This document shows positions 24,986 to 33,828 of a stretch of 63,534 bases of DNA, in pieces. Position numbers and translations under genes: made by a program. Under the pieces are notes generated by a model. The model was not told the origin of the DNA and did not search any database. It was given only the letters and a program-made list of their open reading frames with translations. The number at the start of each line of letters is the position of its first letter. Position 1 is the stretch's first letter. The DNA comes from an uncultured Lachnospiraceae bacterium (GTDB lineage: Bacteria; Bacillota; Clostridia; Lachnospirales; Lachnospiraceae), in the NCBI GenBank assembly GCA_947626395.1, contig CANQRU010000017.1, positions 1 to 63,534 of the forward strand, read 5' to 3'.

Positions 24986-25026
24986 AATACAAAAAACGCA
25001 TCACTGGCGCGTTTTTTGCATACTGA
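24986..25026 (+). repeat. 41-bp hairpin repeat, copy A (also a bidirectional terminator)
   Basis: Head AATA, left arm CAAAAAAC (24990-24997), 13-nt loop GCATCACTGGCGC, right arm GTTTTTTG (25011-25018) pairing perfectly, tail CATACTGA. The A/T arms make it a likely terminator for mtaB on the minus strand, with T-tracts on both strands. Confidence 0.85.
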
Positions 25027-25029
25027 CGT

Positions 25030-25070
25030 AATACAGGAAGATCGTCACCGGCGCTCTTCCTGCATGGAAA
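25030..25070 (+). repeat. 41-bp hairpin repeat, copy B (overlaps the end of mtaB)
   Basis: Head AATA, left arm CAGGAAGA (25034-25041), 13-nt loop TCGTCACCGGCGC, right arm TCTTCCTG (25055-25062), tail CATGGAAA. The mtaB stop codon (25045-25047) lies in the loop. The last 13 bp (TCCTGCATGGAAA) are repeated at 25071-25083. Confidence 0.88.
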
Positions 25071-26682
25071 TCCTGCATGGAAATACGGGCGGCGAAACCT
25101 CCGTTTCCGTCACATGCGTCAGCAGCACCAGCTCCTCATTTACCATCTTCTCCATCCGGCCCCGGACGATACGGCCGCGCATATTTTCCTCCCACGGGAT
25201 GACCGCCTTCACATACTCGCGGGTATGGCCCACCAGGTATTCCGCGCCCTCCGCCGTGACCGTTTCCTCCATGAGAACTTCCCGCTCTTCCCCCAGAAAT
25301 AATCTCCGGTAGGCAAGGGACGCCTCCGCGTCCATTCTGAGAAGGCAAGCGCTGCGCTCCTTTTTCACCGCCTCGTCCACCTGATCCGGCATCAGAGCCG
25401 CCCGGGTGCCTTCCCGGCGGGAGTAGGGGAACACATGCAGTTCGTAGAAACCAATCTTCTTTAGAAATGATACCGTCTGCGCGAACTCCTCTTCCGTCTC
25501 TCCGGGAAATCCCACGATCACATCCGTCGTGATCGCCGGACGATCGAAATATCTTCGGAGAAGACTGCAGCCCGCCGCGTACTCTTCCGCCGTATAATGG
25601 CGGTTCATACGTTTCAGCGTGGCGTCGCAGCCGCTCTGCAGCGACAGATGGAAATGGGGGCAGATCGTCCGAAGCGCCGCGATGCGGCGCACAAAATCCT
25701 CCGTTACGATCCGGGGCTCCAGGGAACCCAGGCGCAGCCGCGAAAGCCCCTTAACGCCGTCCAGCATTTCCAGCAGATCGATCAGCTTCAGCCGCGTCTC
25801 CTCGGGCATATCCATCCCGTAGGAACTGATATGGATGCCCGTGACCACGATCTCCCGGTAACCGGCGCCAACCAGTGTTTCCGCCTCTTTCAGAATGTCC
25901 GCCGCAGCCCGGCTCCGGACCCGGCCTCTGGCGTAGGGAATGATGCAGTAGCTGCAGAACTGGTTGCAGCCATCCTGGATCTTGATGAACGCCCTGGTGT
26001 GCTCCGCTGTGGTGCTGATCGAGAGGGATTCGTATTCATGGTCGGACGCGATGTCGATGACGCTGGCGAACCCGCTGCCGGACTGCGTTCTTCTGGCCGC
26101 CGGTTCTGCTTCTATGGCTGTATTGCGGGACTGGGAATCTGACGGTGAAGACTTCTCCGCTTCAGTCTGCGTAGTCTGACCGTCCGTCATGGGCATCCTA
26201 TGCCGTTCTTCTGTCTGCGGGGTCCGGTCTGCCTCAGACAAATGCCGGTTCTCCTGCGCCTGCCCGAGCCGATCCGCCCCAGACAAATGCCGGCGTTCTT
26301 CCGCCTGCGCGGACCGGCCAGCTGCATCGGAGGTCTCTGCCGCAAAATACTCTTCCAGGATCCTGACCAGATCCTTCTTCCGGTTGTTGCCGATGATCAC
26401 ATCCACCGCGTCGTCGCCCTGCAGCCTGTCCGCGGCTACCTGCACATAGCAGCCGGCCGCGACCACCACCGCTTCCGGGTTCCGCTTCTTCGCCCGGTGC
26501 AGCATCTGGCGGGACTTTTTGTCGGCGATATTGGTCACCGTGCAGGTGTTGATCACATAGACGTCGGCTTTTTCTTCGAACGGCACGATCTCATAGCCGG
26601 CTTCCTTAAGAAGCTGGGCCATCGCCTCGGTCTCGTATGCGTTTACCTTACATCCCAGATTGTGCAGAGCAGCCTTTCTCAT
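25045..26682 (-). CDS. mtaB: tRNA t6A37 methylthiotransferase with a repeat-bearing insertion
   Basis: Adds a methylthio group to t6A37 of tRNA, a radical SAM enzyme with two 4Fe-4S clusters. 545 aa, about 110 longer than usual. The N-terminal MTTase domain (1-115) has Cys at 11, 47 and 78 (LGCKVNA, VINTCTVTN, AAGCYV). Residues about 117-205 are an extra linker rich in Glu, Arg, Ser and Gln with imperfect 15-residue repeats (AEERRHLSGADRLGQ, AQENRHLSEADRTPQ, TEERHRMPMTDGQTTQ). The radical SAM core follows with CNQFCSYCIIPYARG, then a TRAM domain. The last residues PPVFPCRISMQEERR are encoded by the hairpin repeat copy B. GGGGAGAAG precedes the ATG. Confidence 0.93.
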   Translation of the reverse strand: MRKAALHNLGCKVNAYETEAMAQLLKEAGYEIVPFEEKADVYVINTCTVTNIADKKSRQMLHRAKKRNPEAVVVAAGCYVQVAADRLQGDDAVDVIIGNNRKKDLVRILEEYFAAETSDAAGRSAQAEERRHLSGADRLGQAQENRHLSEADRTPQTEERHRMPMTDGQTTQTEAEKSSPSDSQSRNTAIEAEPAARRTQSGSGFASVIDIASDHEYESLSISTTAEHTRAFIKIQDGCNQFCSYCIIPYARGRVRSRAAADILKEAETLVGAGYREIVVTGIHISSYGMDMPEETRLKLIDLLEMLDGVKGLSRLRLGSLEPRIVTEDFVRRIAALRTICPHFHLSLQSGCDATLKRMNRHYTAEEYAAGCSLLRRYFDRPAITTDVIVGFPGETEEEFAQTVSFLKKIGFYELHVFPYSRREGTRAALMPDQVDEAVKKERSACLLRMDAEASLAYRRLFLGEEREVLMEETVTAEGAEYLVGHTREYVKAVIPWEENMRGRIVRGRMEKMVNEELVLLTHVTETEVSPPVFPCRISMQEERR

Positions 26683-26760
26683 TGATCTTCTCCCCGGCTT
26701 AATGCCCTTACGTTTGTCTTACATTTTATATTCTTTTTACTTTTTCATGCAATCTGTCTA

Positions 26761-26789
26761 TTGACTTTTCTCCGGCCAATCGCTACTAT
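26761..26789 (+). promoter_or_regulatory. Promoter of the HPr-like gene
   Basis: TTGACT (26761-26766) and TACTAT (26784-26789), 17-bp spacer, + strand. Transcript start near 26796, leader about 60 nt. Confidence 0.75.
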
Positions 26790-26855
26790 TACGGTAGACG
26801 CCGGAGGGCGCCTATCACAGCAACAACACCTGACAGAATCAAGGAGGCATTTTAC

Positions 26856-27095
26856 ATGAAAACCGTACGTATTTCGCTTAATTCGATTGATAAAGTAAAA
26901 TCGTTTGTCAACGATCTTTCTAAATTCGACGTGGATTTTGACCTGGTATCCGGCCGATATGTGATCGACGCCAAGTCCATCATGGGCATCTTCAGCCTGG
27001 ATCTTTCCAAGCCCATCGACCTGAATATCCACGCGGAGGCGGAACCGGTCATCAGCGAGATCATGAGCGTGCTGACGCCCTATCTTCTCAAATAA
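26856..27095 (+). CDS. HPr-like protein lacking the active-site histidine
   Basis: 79 aa of HPr fold. The second helix region, DAKSIMGIFSLDLSKPI, matches the KSIMGVMSL segment around the regulatory Ser46 of HPr. The first helix region, where HPr has the phosphorylated His15 in a GLHARPA motif, reads LNSIDKVKSFVNDL with no His. It thus cannot act as a PTS phosphocarrier; by analogy with B. subtilis Crh it may be a regulatory protein phosphorylated only on Ser. It has its own promoter, an AAGGAGG site and a strong terminator, and stands alone. Confidence 0.85.
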   Translation: MKTVRISLNSIDKVKSFVNDLSKFDVDFDLVSGRYVIDAKSIMGIFSLDLSKPIDLNIHAEAEPVISEIMSVLTPYLLK

Positions 27096-27184
27096 GCGCG
27101 GCGCCGTTCATAACTTTCCGCGGAACCGGGCCCCCGGGCGGGGCTTCCCGCGCGGCGCGGATAAAGTACAAATCTGCAAAGCAC

Positions 27185-27217
27185 AGAACCTGCTGTCATG
27201 GCAGGTTCTTTCTATTT
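27185..27217 (+). terminator. Terminator of the HPr-like gene
   Basis: AGAACCTGC (27185-27193), loop TGTCATG, GCAGGTTCT (27201-27209), then TTCTATTT. Confidence 0.9.
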
Positions 27218-27255
27218 CCATGTGAACAGAGCGCCAGTGAATTTCTGTTCGCATT
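27215..27255 (-). repeat. 41-bp hairpin repeat, copy C
   Basis: Read on the minus strand: head AATG, left arm CGAACAGA, 13-nt loop AATTCACTGGCGC, right arm TCTGTTCA (seven of eight pair), tail CATGGAAA. It is joined head-to-tail to copy D, sharing two A residues. Confidence 0.82.
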
Positions 27256-27294
27256 TCCATGCAGAAATGCAGCCAGTGGTATGCTTTCTGTAAT
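27254..27294 (-). repeat. 41-bp hairpin repeat, copy D
   Basis: Read on the minus strand: head ATTA, left arm CAGAAAGC, 13-nt loop ATACCACTGGCTG, right arm CATTTCTG (outer six pair), tail CATGGAAA. A decayed copy that keeps the CACTGGC core at the same loop position. Confidence 0.78.
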
Positions 27295-27331
27295 TATGTC
27301 ACATTGCCCGAAACTGTACCTGGCTGGTTCC

Positions 27332-27409
27332 CACAATTTATTTTCACAATTTGACTTTGCGGTTTGTCCTCACAATTTGACTCCACGATTTGGTCTCACG
27401 GTTACTCCC
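27332..27409. repeat. Six 13-bp tandem repeats (iteron-like)
   Basis: Six units with exact 13-bp period, consensus CACAATTTGACTC: CACAATTTATTTT, CACAATTTGACTT, TGCGGTTTGTCCT, CACAATTTGACTC, CACGATTTGGTCT, CACGGTTACTCCC. They lie between two convergent genes (HPr-like and thiI) and cannot be a simple promoter array for either. Function unknown. The rest of the 27096-27480 gap is the terminator and repeat copies C and D. Confidence 0.8.
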
Positions 27410-27480
27410 ACATCATATAGCCTCTTCGGTCGGACAACCGAGCCGACACATACATAATCGCGCACAGAGCGCACACCGCC

Positions 27481-28665
27481 TCAGCCACAGCGGATAACTT
27501 CCCGCGTGGAAACCGCCGTCTCCACCAGCTCCTCGATCTTCCCGGCAAGCTTCGCTTCCGACTTGCGGATCGCCTTAAGCACCGGCTTCGTCACCGGATG
27601 CTTCGCCACGAAGATCGTGCAGCAGTCCTCGTAAGGCAGGATCGACGTCTCATAGGTGCCGATCTTCTCGGAGATATCCACGATCTCCTGCTTGTCGAAG
27701 GCGATCACCGGCCGGAAGACCGGAAGCGTACACACGTCGTTGGTAGCCGCCAGCGACTGAACCGTCTGGGACGCCACCTGGCCGATGCTCTCGCCGGTGA
27801 CAAGCGCCAGGCTTCCGGTCTCGCCGGCGATCTGCTCCGCGATCCGCATCATGTACCGCCGCATGATGATCGTCAGTTCCTCATGGGGGCAGGTCTCGTA
27901 GATCGTCATCTGGATATCCGTAAAATTCACCACATGCAGCTCGATGGGCCCCGAATACTGCGCCACCAGCTTCGCCAGATCCACCACCTTCTGCTTCGCC
28001 CGCTCGCTGGTGTAGGGCGGCGCGTGGAAATAGACCGCGTCGATCTTCACGCCGCGCTTCGCTACCATGTAACCGGCCACCGGGCTGTCGATGCCGCCGG
28101 AAAGCAGAAGCAGGGCCTTGCCGTTGGTGCCTACCGGCATGCCGCCGGGGCCGGGGATCATTTCCGAATAAATGTTGACGACGTTGTTCCGCACTTCCAC
28201 CCGCAGAAGCACATCCGGCTCGTGGACGTTGACCGTCATCTCCGGATACGCGCCGAGGATCGCCTCGCCCAGATCCCGGTTCATCTGCTCCGACGGAACC
28301 GGATAGCGCTTGTCGGCGCGGCGGGCCACCACCTTGAAGGTCAGATGCTTATCCGGGTATACCTGATCCAGATAGTCGACCACCTGACGCTTCAGGGCTT
28401 CGAACTCCCTCTCCTCCGTCTGGAACATGGGACAGATCCAGGCAATGCCGAAGACCTTCTTAAGCGCCTCGACCACATCCTCGTAATCATATTCCGTAAG
28501 CGCGGCCACATAGATGCGGCCGGCGTCCTTCGTGACGTCGAACTTGCCGTCCACGCGCTTTAAGGCGTGGCAGATGTGGCTGACCAAAGCGTCCTCGAAG
28601 AGGAACCGGTTCTTCCCTTTCGTGCCGATCTCGGCGTATTTTATTAAAAATGACTGATAAAGCAT
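27481..28665 (-). CDS. thiI: tRNA 4-thiouridine synthase / ThiI
   Basis: Activates tRNA U8 and passes sulfur from a cysteine desulfurase. 394 aa from the ATG at 28665 (AAGGAGAG upstream; longer frame to 28728 lacks a site). N-terminal ferredoxin-like and THUMP domains (residues 1-165), then the PP-loop ALLLLSGGIDSPVAGYM. It ends near residue 394, so it lacks the C-terminal rhodanese domain with the catalytic Cys found in E. coli ThiI, as in most Firmicutes. The cysteine desulfurase gene immediately upstream supplies the sulfur. Confidence 0.95.
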   Translation of the reverse strand: MLYQSFLIKYAEIGTKGKNRFLFEDALVSHICHALKRVDGKFDVTKDAGRIYVAALTEYDYEDVVEALKKVFGIAWICPMFQTEEREFEALKRQVVDYLDQVYPDKHLTFKVVARRADKRYPVPSEQMNRDLGEAILGAYPEMTVNVHEPDVLLRVEVRNNVVNIYSEMIPGPGGMPVGTNGKALLLLSGGIDSPVAGYMVAKRGVKIDAVYFHAPPYTSERAKQKVVDLAKLVAQYSGPIELHVVNFTDIQMTIYETCPHEELTIIMRRYMMRIAEQIAGETGSLALVTGESIGQVASQTVQSLAATNDVCTLPVFRPVIAFDKQEIVDISEKIGTYETSILPYEDCCTIFVAKHPVTKPVLKAIRKSEAKLAGKIEELVETAVSTREVIRCG

Positions 28666-28769
28666 GTTGTTTTCTCTCCTTACCTGCTGCTCCCTATCAA
28701 TGTACCGGCACGTTGCCGGGATTTCCACCCGGCTACCGGTACTGCTGTTTTATAATTGACGCGCTGCCT

Positions 28770-29924
28770 CTACTTCCTGCGGAACCGCCGCAACACCGGC
28801 AGGATCTCTTCCAGCTGCTGCGCCGCGTAGTCGATCTCTTCCTTCGTATTGAACAGTCCGAAACTGAAGCGCAGGGTGGAATCCAGCAGATCCTGCCGCA
28901 CGCCCACGCCTTTCAGCGTTCCGCTCAATCCCGGATGGTTCGAGGAGCAGGCGGATCCGGAAGACACATAGATCCCCTTCTCCTCCAGCGCGTGGAGCAG
29001 CACCTCGCTCTTCACGCCCTCAAAGCTGGCGCTTACGATCTGCGGCGCGCCTTCCCGTCCCGGCGGGTTGTTGAGCGTCACGCCGGGAAGCTGGGAAAAC
29101 TTCCTTTCCGCATATTCTTTCAGTTCGTACAAATGATCGATCTTCTGCGTGTGGTCCTTAAACATCTCCTCCACCGCCGCGCCCATACCGGCCACGCCCG
29201 GTACATTCTCGGTGCCGGAGCGAAGGCCCTGCTGCTGGCCGCCGCCGTAGATCAGGGGCTTTATCTTCACCCGGCTGTCAATATAAAGGAAGCCGACGCC
29301 TTTGGGGCCGTGCAGTTTGTGGGCGCTGACGCTTAAGAGATCGATACCCTGGCGTTTCGGCCGGATCTCGTATTTGCCGTAGGCCTGGATCGCGTCCACA
29401 TGGAACAAGGTATTCGGATTCTTCCGGCGGATGATCCGGGATATCTCCTCCACCGGCTCCACCGTACCCACTTCATTATTCACATACATGACGGAGACCA
29501 GGATCGTCTCCGGACGGATGCTCTCCTCAAGCTGCTCAAGGTCGATATGGCCCGCGTGATCCACCGGCAGGTACGTAACCTCGTACCCCTGCTCTTCCAG
29601 AAATCCAAGCGGGTTATAAACCGACGGATGCTCGATATTGCTGCTGATGATATGGTTTCCGGCCCGCTTATTGGCCATGGCCGTCCCGATCAGCGCCATA
29701 TTGTTGGATTCGGAACCGCCGGAGGTGAAAAGGATCTCCTTTTCCTGCACCTTCAGGGATCTGGCGATCACGGCGCGGGCATTGCGGATATAGTTCTCCG
29801 CCTCCATCCCTCTCGTATGTCTGGCCGAGGGGTTGGCGTAATCCTCGGTCATTGTTTTCACCACGATGTCGCGCACGCTGTCGAAGACCTTCGTGGTGGC
29901 GGAATTATCAAAATACGCCTGCAT
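28770..29924 (-). CDS. Cysteine desulfurase (NifS/IscS family), partner of ThiI
   Basis: PLP enzyme that takes sulfur from cysteine. 384 aa from the ATG at 29924 (GGAGGGTTCC upstream, then MQAYFDNSATTKV). PLP Lys in SVSAHKLHGPKGVGFLY; the sulfur-carrying Cys in SSGSACSSNHPGLSG, in the short-loop form. The order with thiI downstream resembles B. subtilis nifZ-thiI, so this copy probably serves tRNA thiolation rather than general cluster assembly. Confidence 0.93.
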   Translation of the reverse strand: MQAYFDNSATTKVFDSVRDIVVKTMTEDYANPSARHTRGMEAENYIRNARAVIARSLKVQEKEILFTSGGSESNNMALIGTAMANKRAGNHIISSNIEHPSVYNPLGFLEEQGYEVTYLPVDHAGHIDLEQLEESIRPETILVSVMYVNNEVGTVEPVEEISRIIRRKNPNTLFHVDAIQAYGKYEIRPKRQGIDLLSVSAHKLHGPKGVGFLYIDSRVKIKPLIYGGGQQQGLRSGTENVPGVAGMGAAVEEMFKDHTQKIDHLYELKEYAERKFSQLPGVTLNNPPGREGAPQIVSASFEGVKSEVLLHALEEKGIYVSSGSACSSNHPGLSGTLKGVGVRQDLLDSTLRFSFGLFNTKEEIDYAAQQLEEILPVLRRFRRK

Positions 29925-29994
29925 GGAACCCTCCAAAAACTTTCTGATGCGATACCGTATCAGAATCGTATAAAACACTGTCTGCCATCCGGCA

Positions 29995-30786
29995 TTATAT
30001 CAGGGCTTCCTCAGCCGCGAAGCTGCCGGCCGCGTTCGGATCCGAATACGTCTCCAACTGATACATGAGGATCGACAGAACGGCAAGTCCCGCGGTTTCT
30101 GTCCGCAGAATTCTCCGTCCCAGGGAAATGGGAGTAAATCCGGCGTTAAAGGCCTCGTCCACCTCGGCTCTCTCAAAGCCGCCCTCCGGACCGATCAGCA
30201 CTCCCACAGATGTCCCGGGGCGGACCGCTCCCACCGCCTGCGCAGTAACTTCCATCCCCCTGGCGTTCTCATAAGGGATCATTTTCACGTCAAGATCCGC
30301 CGCGTAAGCAAGCGCCCTGCCCAAATCCATCACCGGCGTCACCTCCGGCACCAGCACGCGGCCGGACTGCTTGGCGGCGCTCTCGGCGATGGCGTTCCAG
30401 CGGCGGACGCGGGATTCCTCCTTCTTCGCGTCCAGCTTCACCACTGTCCGCGAAGTATTTACCGGGATCATCTGGTACACGCCCAATTCCACGGCCTTCT
30501 GGATGATCAGTTCCATCTTGTCGCTCTTCGGAAGACCCTGGAACAGATAAATCTTCGCGGGCAGTTCGGTGTTCTCCGCCCGCGACAGGATCACGGCCGT
30601 CACCTGATCCTGCGCGATCTGTTCGATCCGGCAGAGATAATCCGTATCGGTTCCATTTCCCACCAGAATCTCCTCGCCCGGCTTCATGCGCAGCACGTTG
30701 CGGATATGGTTTACGTCCGGTCCGGCAATCGTGACCATGGCCGCGCCGCTGTCAATCTGTTCCTGTTTCACAAAGAAATGATACAT
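29995..30786 (-). CDS. rsmE: 16S rRNA m3U1498 methyltransferase
   Basis: 263-aa SPOUT methyltransferase. Start MYHFFVKQEQ at 30786; an extended frame to 30879 overlaps prmA and lacks a site. PUA-like N-terminal part with VNHIRNVLRMKPGEEI, SPOUT core with KSDKMELIIQKAVELGV, the knot with VGVLIGPEGGFERAEVD and ISLGRRILRTETAGLAVLS. It follows prmA, the usual pairing. Confidence 0.95.
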   Translation of the reverse strand: MYHFFVKQEQIDSGAAMVTIAGPDVNHIRNVLRMKPGEEILVGNGTDTDYLCRIEQIAQDQVTAVILSRAENTELPAKIYLFQGLPKSDKMELIIQKAVELGVYQMIPVNTSRTVVKLDAKKEESRVRRWNAIAESAAKQSGRVLVPEVTPVMDLGRALAYAADLDVKMIPYENARGMEVTAQAVGAVRPGTSVGVLIGPEGGFERAEVDEAFNAGFTPISLGRRILRTETAGLAVLSILMYQLETYSDPNAAGSFAAEEALI

Positions 30787-30848
30787 ACTGCATTCCACTC
30801 TCTTACGGTCGCTTTCTTTGCCGCGTTCTCCCGGCAGGAGCGGACTCG

Positions 30849-31805
30849 TTACTTTCTCCTCGCCGTCACACTGACCCACTCGCCCTGGCGCGTGATCTCA
30901 ATGATCTCCAGCTCCTCGTTGGCTTCGATCGCCTTTTTCACCGCGTCTTCTTTCATATCGATGATACCGGAAGTGATAAAGATCCCTCCGCGCTTCAGAT
31001 GAGGCGGAACCTCCGGCGTCAGCAGGATGATCACATCCGCCAGAATATTGGCTACAACGATGTCATAACGCTCATAACCTGCCCAGTCCTTGATAACCTT
31101 ATCATCGATCAGGTTGCCCTGGACTACATGAAACTGTTCCCCACTGATGCCGTTGGCCTCCATATTCTCGCCCACGGCCGTGATCGCGTTCTCATCCAGA
31201 TCCGTGCCGTAAACCTCTCCGGCTCCCAGCTTTAACGCCGTGATCCCCAGGATCCCGCTGCCGGTGCCCACGTCCAGCACTTTCGCCCCCGCGGTCATAT
31301 ATTTGCGGAGCTGACGGATGCACAGCTGGGTCGTCTCATGCTGGCCGGTACCGAACGCGGTGCCAGGATCAATCTGAATCAGAAGCCTGTCCTCCTGGCC
31401 CTCCGGGATCTCCTCCCACGTCGGCTTGATCAGGATATCATCCACCGTAAACGGCTTAAAATACTGTTTCCAGTTGTTGATCCAGTCTTTGTCCTCGGTT
31501 TCTGAGATCTCCATCTTCCTCTCGCCCAGATCCACGAACATAGCCAGATCGTTAAGTCCTTCCTCCACTGCTTTCAAGATCTCTTCCTCCCTGGAAATAT
31601 CCTCCAGATAGAAGCTGACCTTCGCCACGCCCTCATCCGGCGGCAGTTCCGGCAGGATATCGATGAACATGCCTTTCGTCTCGCTTTCCGTCAGGGGGAC
31701 ATTGTCCTCGATCTCGATCCCCTCGATGCCGATCTCATCGAACATGCTGCTGATCAGGTCCACCGCCTCCGTGGTGGTGGTCAGCGTGTATTTTCTCCAC
31801 TTCAT
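30849..31805 (-). CDS. prmA: Ribosomal protein L11 methyltransferase
   Basis: Trimethylates ribosomal protein L11. 318 aa; start MKWRKYTLTTTTEAV at 31805 with GGAGTGAC upstream. SAM motif I VLDVGTGSGILGITALKLGA, acidic loop TDLDENAITAVGEN, and NPILADV-type motif IVVANILADVIILL. First gene of the prmA-rsmE-desulfurase-thiI run. Confidence 0.95.
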   Translation of the reverse strand: MKWRKYTLTTTTEAVDLISSMFDEIGIEGIEIEDNVPLTESETKGMFIDILPELPPDEGVAKVSFYLEDISREEEILKAVEEGLNDLAMFVDLGERKMEISETEDKDWINNWKQYFKPFTVDDILIKPTWEEIPEGQEDRLLIQIDPGTAFGTGQHETTQLCIRQLRKYMTAGAKVLDVGTGSGILGITALKLGAGEVYGTDLDENAITAVGENMEANGISGEQFHVVQGNLIDDKVIKDWAGYERYDIVVANILADVIILLTPEVPPHLKRGGIFITSGIIDMKEDAVKKAIEANEELEIIEITRQGEWVSVTARRK

Positions 31806-31944
31806 AAATGTCACTCCATTCCGATGCCGGGCTGCTTCCTCGCCGCAGTCTTATGCGGGCCGAGCCGCCAATTCTTTCACAATGCGAGCCGCACTGCCGG
31901 AATTTCCTGCCGCACGGATCTTTCGATGTGCGGGCCGCGCCGTC

Positions 31945-33801
31945 TTACAGTCCGCACAGATAATCTTCCGGCCGGCAAAATGTGATACCGTCCGCCGACT
32001 GCGCCTGCGGGTCGTCGCAGAGAATGAATCTCTGCCGTATGGTTCCGAACCGCTTCTCGATCTGGTTGTATTTGTCGGCGTCGGCCAGACGGCGGTACTG
32101 CTCCGGCGCCATCCGTCCGCCGCTGCGCAGTTCGCAGATGAAGCAGTCGTTCTCCGCGGGATCGTAGACCACCATGCCGAACACGCCCGCGTTGATCTGC
32201 AGCTTGTATACCTGATGACGTCCCTCGGCAGCCTTCTCCGTCTCCAGCAGGATGATATCCTCCAGCATCCGGGCGCGCACATCCGCCAGCACCTTCTCCG
32301 TCAGGTCACGCTTATTGAGCTCGCTCATGCCCATGAATTTCTCCGTGCCCATCAGGTCCTCCAGAAGACTTCTGATCTGACAGTAACGGATGCCCGGCTG
32401 CGTAAAGATCACGCGCTCGATAGGCTCGCTGCCCGGCTGCGGCATCTCCGCGGGGCACTCCACCACCAGATCCATCTCCACCAGCGCCTGTTTGATCTCA
32501 GACACATGGGCCCTGGTAATCCCGGCGGCCTGCTCCTCGCGGGCCCGGTCGTTCTTCAGATTCCACGCGGCCAGCCGCAGATTCTGATACTGCGGATTCT
32601 TCGACAGGATCAGAAGCAGGAAATTCAGGTTCATATTTACCATAACACGGTCCACGATCTCCATCAGATCGCCGCCCGCCTGCAGCTCGCGAAGTCCGCG
32701 GAACTGACTCAAGTCTTTGCTTCCTACCAGAGAACGCTCAATATTGCGGCAGACGGCGCTGGCAATGTACTCCTTCATGGATCCGCCGTCGCGGAACGTC
32801 GCGTTCGCCGTACTCAGGCCTTCCGGCGTCATCTCCCCGGCCCGCAGGGTTCCGCCGTAACGGATATATTCATCCACGTCGTCGATACCAAGAAGCTGTT
32901 TGTGCTCCCTGAACGGAACGAATGTGGTGCTGATCGTGACCGCCCGGTCATAGAGTTCCTGCCGGAGTGCCAGGCAGAAAGCCAGGGAATCCGTTCCGGT
33001 CAGGACCACCCGCATCCCCTGGGCCGCGTGAACGTCCGAAAGCAGGGCCGCGTCATCGATGAAATCGCTCATAAGCGTAACCTCATCGATAAACACATAG
33101 CGGTACCCCATATCATAAAGCAGATTCAGGTCGCGGTTCAGCTTCTCCATGTTATCCGCGGCGGTAACCTTGATGTACGCCGCCTGTGCCGCCTGCTCCG
33201 GCGTCAGACCGCGGATCGCCTGCCGGATCATCGTGGTCTTTCCGGTTCTTCTCAGGCCGGTGATCAGGCACACTCTGCCGTCATTTCCGATCTGGCCTTC
33301 CAGATAATCCTTAAGCTTTCCGTGGCAGAGCCTTGTCTTCTCATCTGTGAGCCCTGCCGTCAGGCCCTCCAATGCTTCCCCGATGACTACATTGGTGCGG
33401 AATTTCTGTCCCTGGTACCTGCCGCCGCGGCTGAAGCCCGCACGTCCCCTGGCGGCGCTCTTTGAGGCCTGGCGGGCTTTTACTTCCTTCAACTGCTTCT
33501 GCAGTTCCCGCCGCTTCTCGATCCCTTCCTCCAGAGCCTCCAGCTGGCCGTCCTTGATATACTGGCTCTTGATCTTGCCATTCTCTGTCCACTGCCGGTA
33601 GAAACGCAGCTTCCCGTGGATCATCTTTCTGGAAATATAACCTATCGGCAGCTTCGCGATCTGCTTCTCCAGTTCCGCGATAACCTGCTGATCGGTCTTC
33701 TCCTCCGCAGCCGCCGCGGCCTGTTTTGTTCCGGTCTCCGGAGCCTCCCCCGCCGTTTCCACAGAAACATTCTCTTTATCCGTCGTATTCCATGCCTCCA
33801 T
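31945..33801 (-). CDS. AAA-type ATPase with a C-terminal DUF4143-like region
   Basis: 618 aa. Residues 1-130: Ala/Glu-rich start, then a short domain containing IGYISRKMIHGKLRFYRQWT, a Gly/Arg-rich stretch, and a basic coiled segment. Walker A is ITGLRRTGKTTMI (near residue 185), Walker B YVFIDEVTLMSD. The C-terminal half has the look of DUF4143 ATPases (LLSDVHAAQGMRVVLTGTDS; PGIRYCQIRSLLEDL; final VYDPAENDCFICELRSGG with a nuclease-like E-x-K shape missing). Such proteins are common in Lachnospiraceae, function unknown. It has its own strong promoter and AAAAGGAGG site. Confidence 0.83.
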   Translation of the reverse strand: MEAWNTTDKENVSVETAGEAPETGTKQAAAAAEEKTDQQVIAELEKQIAKLPIGYISRKMIHGKLRFYRQWTENGKIKSQYIKDGQLEALEEGIEKRRELQKQLKEVKARQASKSAARGRAGFSRGGRYQGQKFRTNVVIGEALEGLTAGLTDEKTRLCHGKLKDYLEGQIGNDGRVCLITGLRRTGKTTMIRQAIRGLTPEQAAQAAYIKVTAADNMEKLNRDLNLLYDMGYRYVFIDEVTLMSDFIDDAALLSDVHAAQGMRVVLTGTDSLAFCLALRQELYDRAVTISTTFVPFREHKQLLGIDDVDEYIRYGGTLRAGEMTPEGLSTANATFRDGGSMKEYIASAVCRNIERSLVGSKDLSQFRGLRELQAGGDLMEIVDRVMVNMNLNFLLLILSKNPQYQNLRLAAWNLKNDRAREEQAAGITRAHVSEIKQALVEMDLVVECPAEMPQPGSEPIERVIFTQPGIRYCQIRSLLEDLMGTEKFMGMSELNKRDLTEKVLADVRARMLEDIILLETEKAAEGRHQVYKLQINAGVFGMVVYDPAENDCFICELRSGGRMAPEQYRRLADADKYNQIEKRFGTIRQRFILCDDPQAQSADGITFCRPEDYLCGL

Positions 33802-33828
33802 AAGAATACCTCCTTTTCTTCTGCGAAC

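Noticed and set aside
27332-27409. CRISPR array
   Set aside because: Units are only 13 bp, directly abutting, without spacers, and no cas genes are present.
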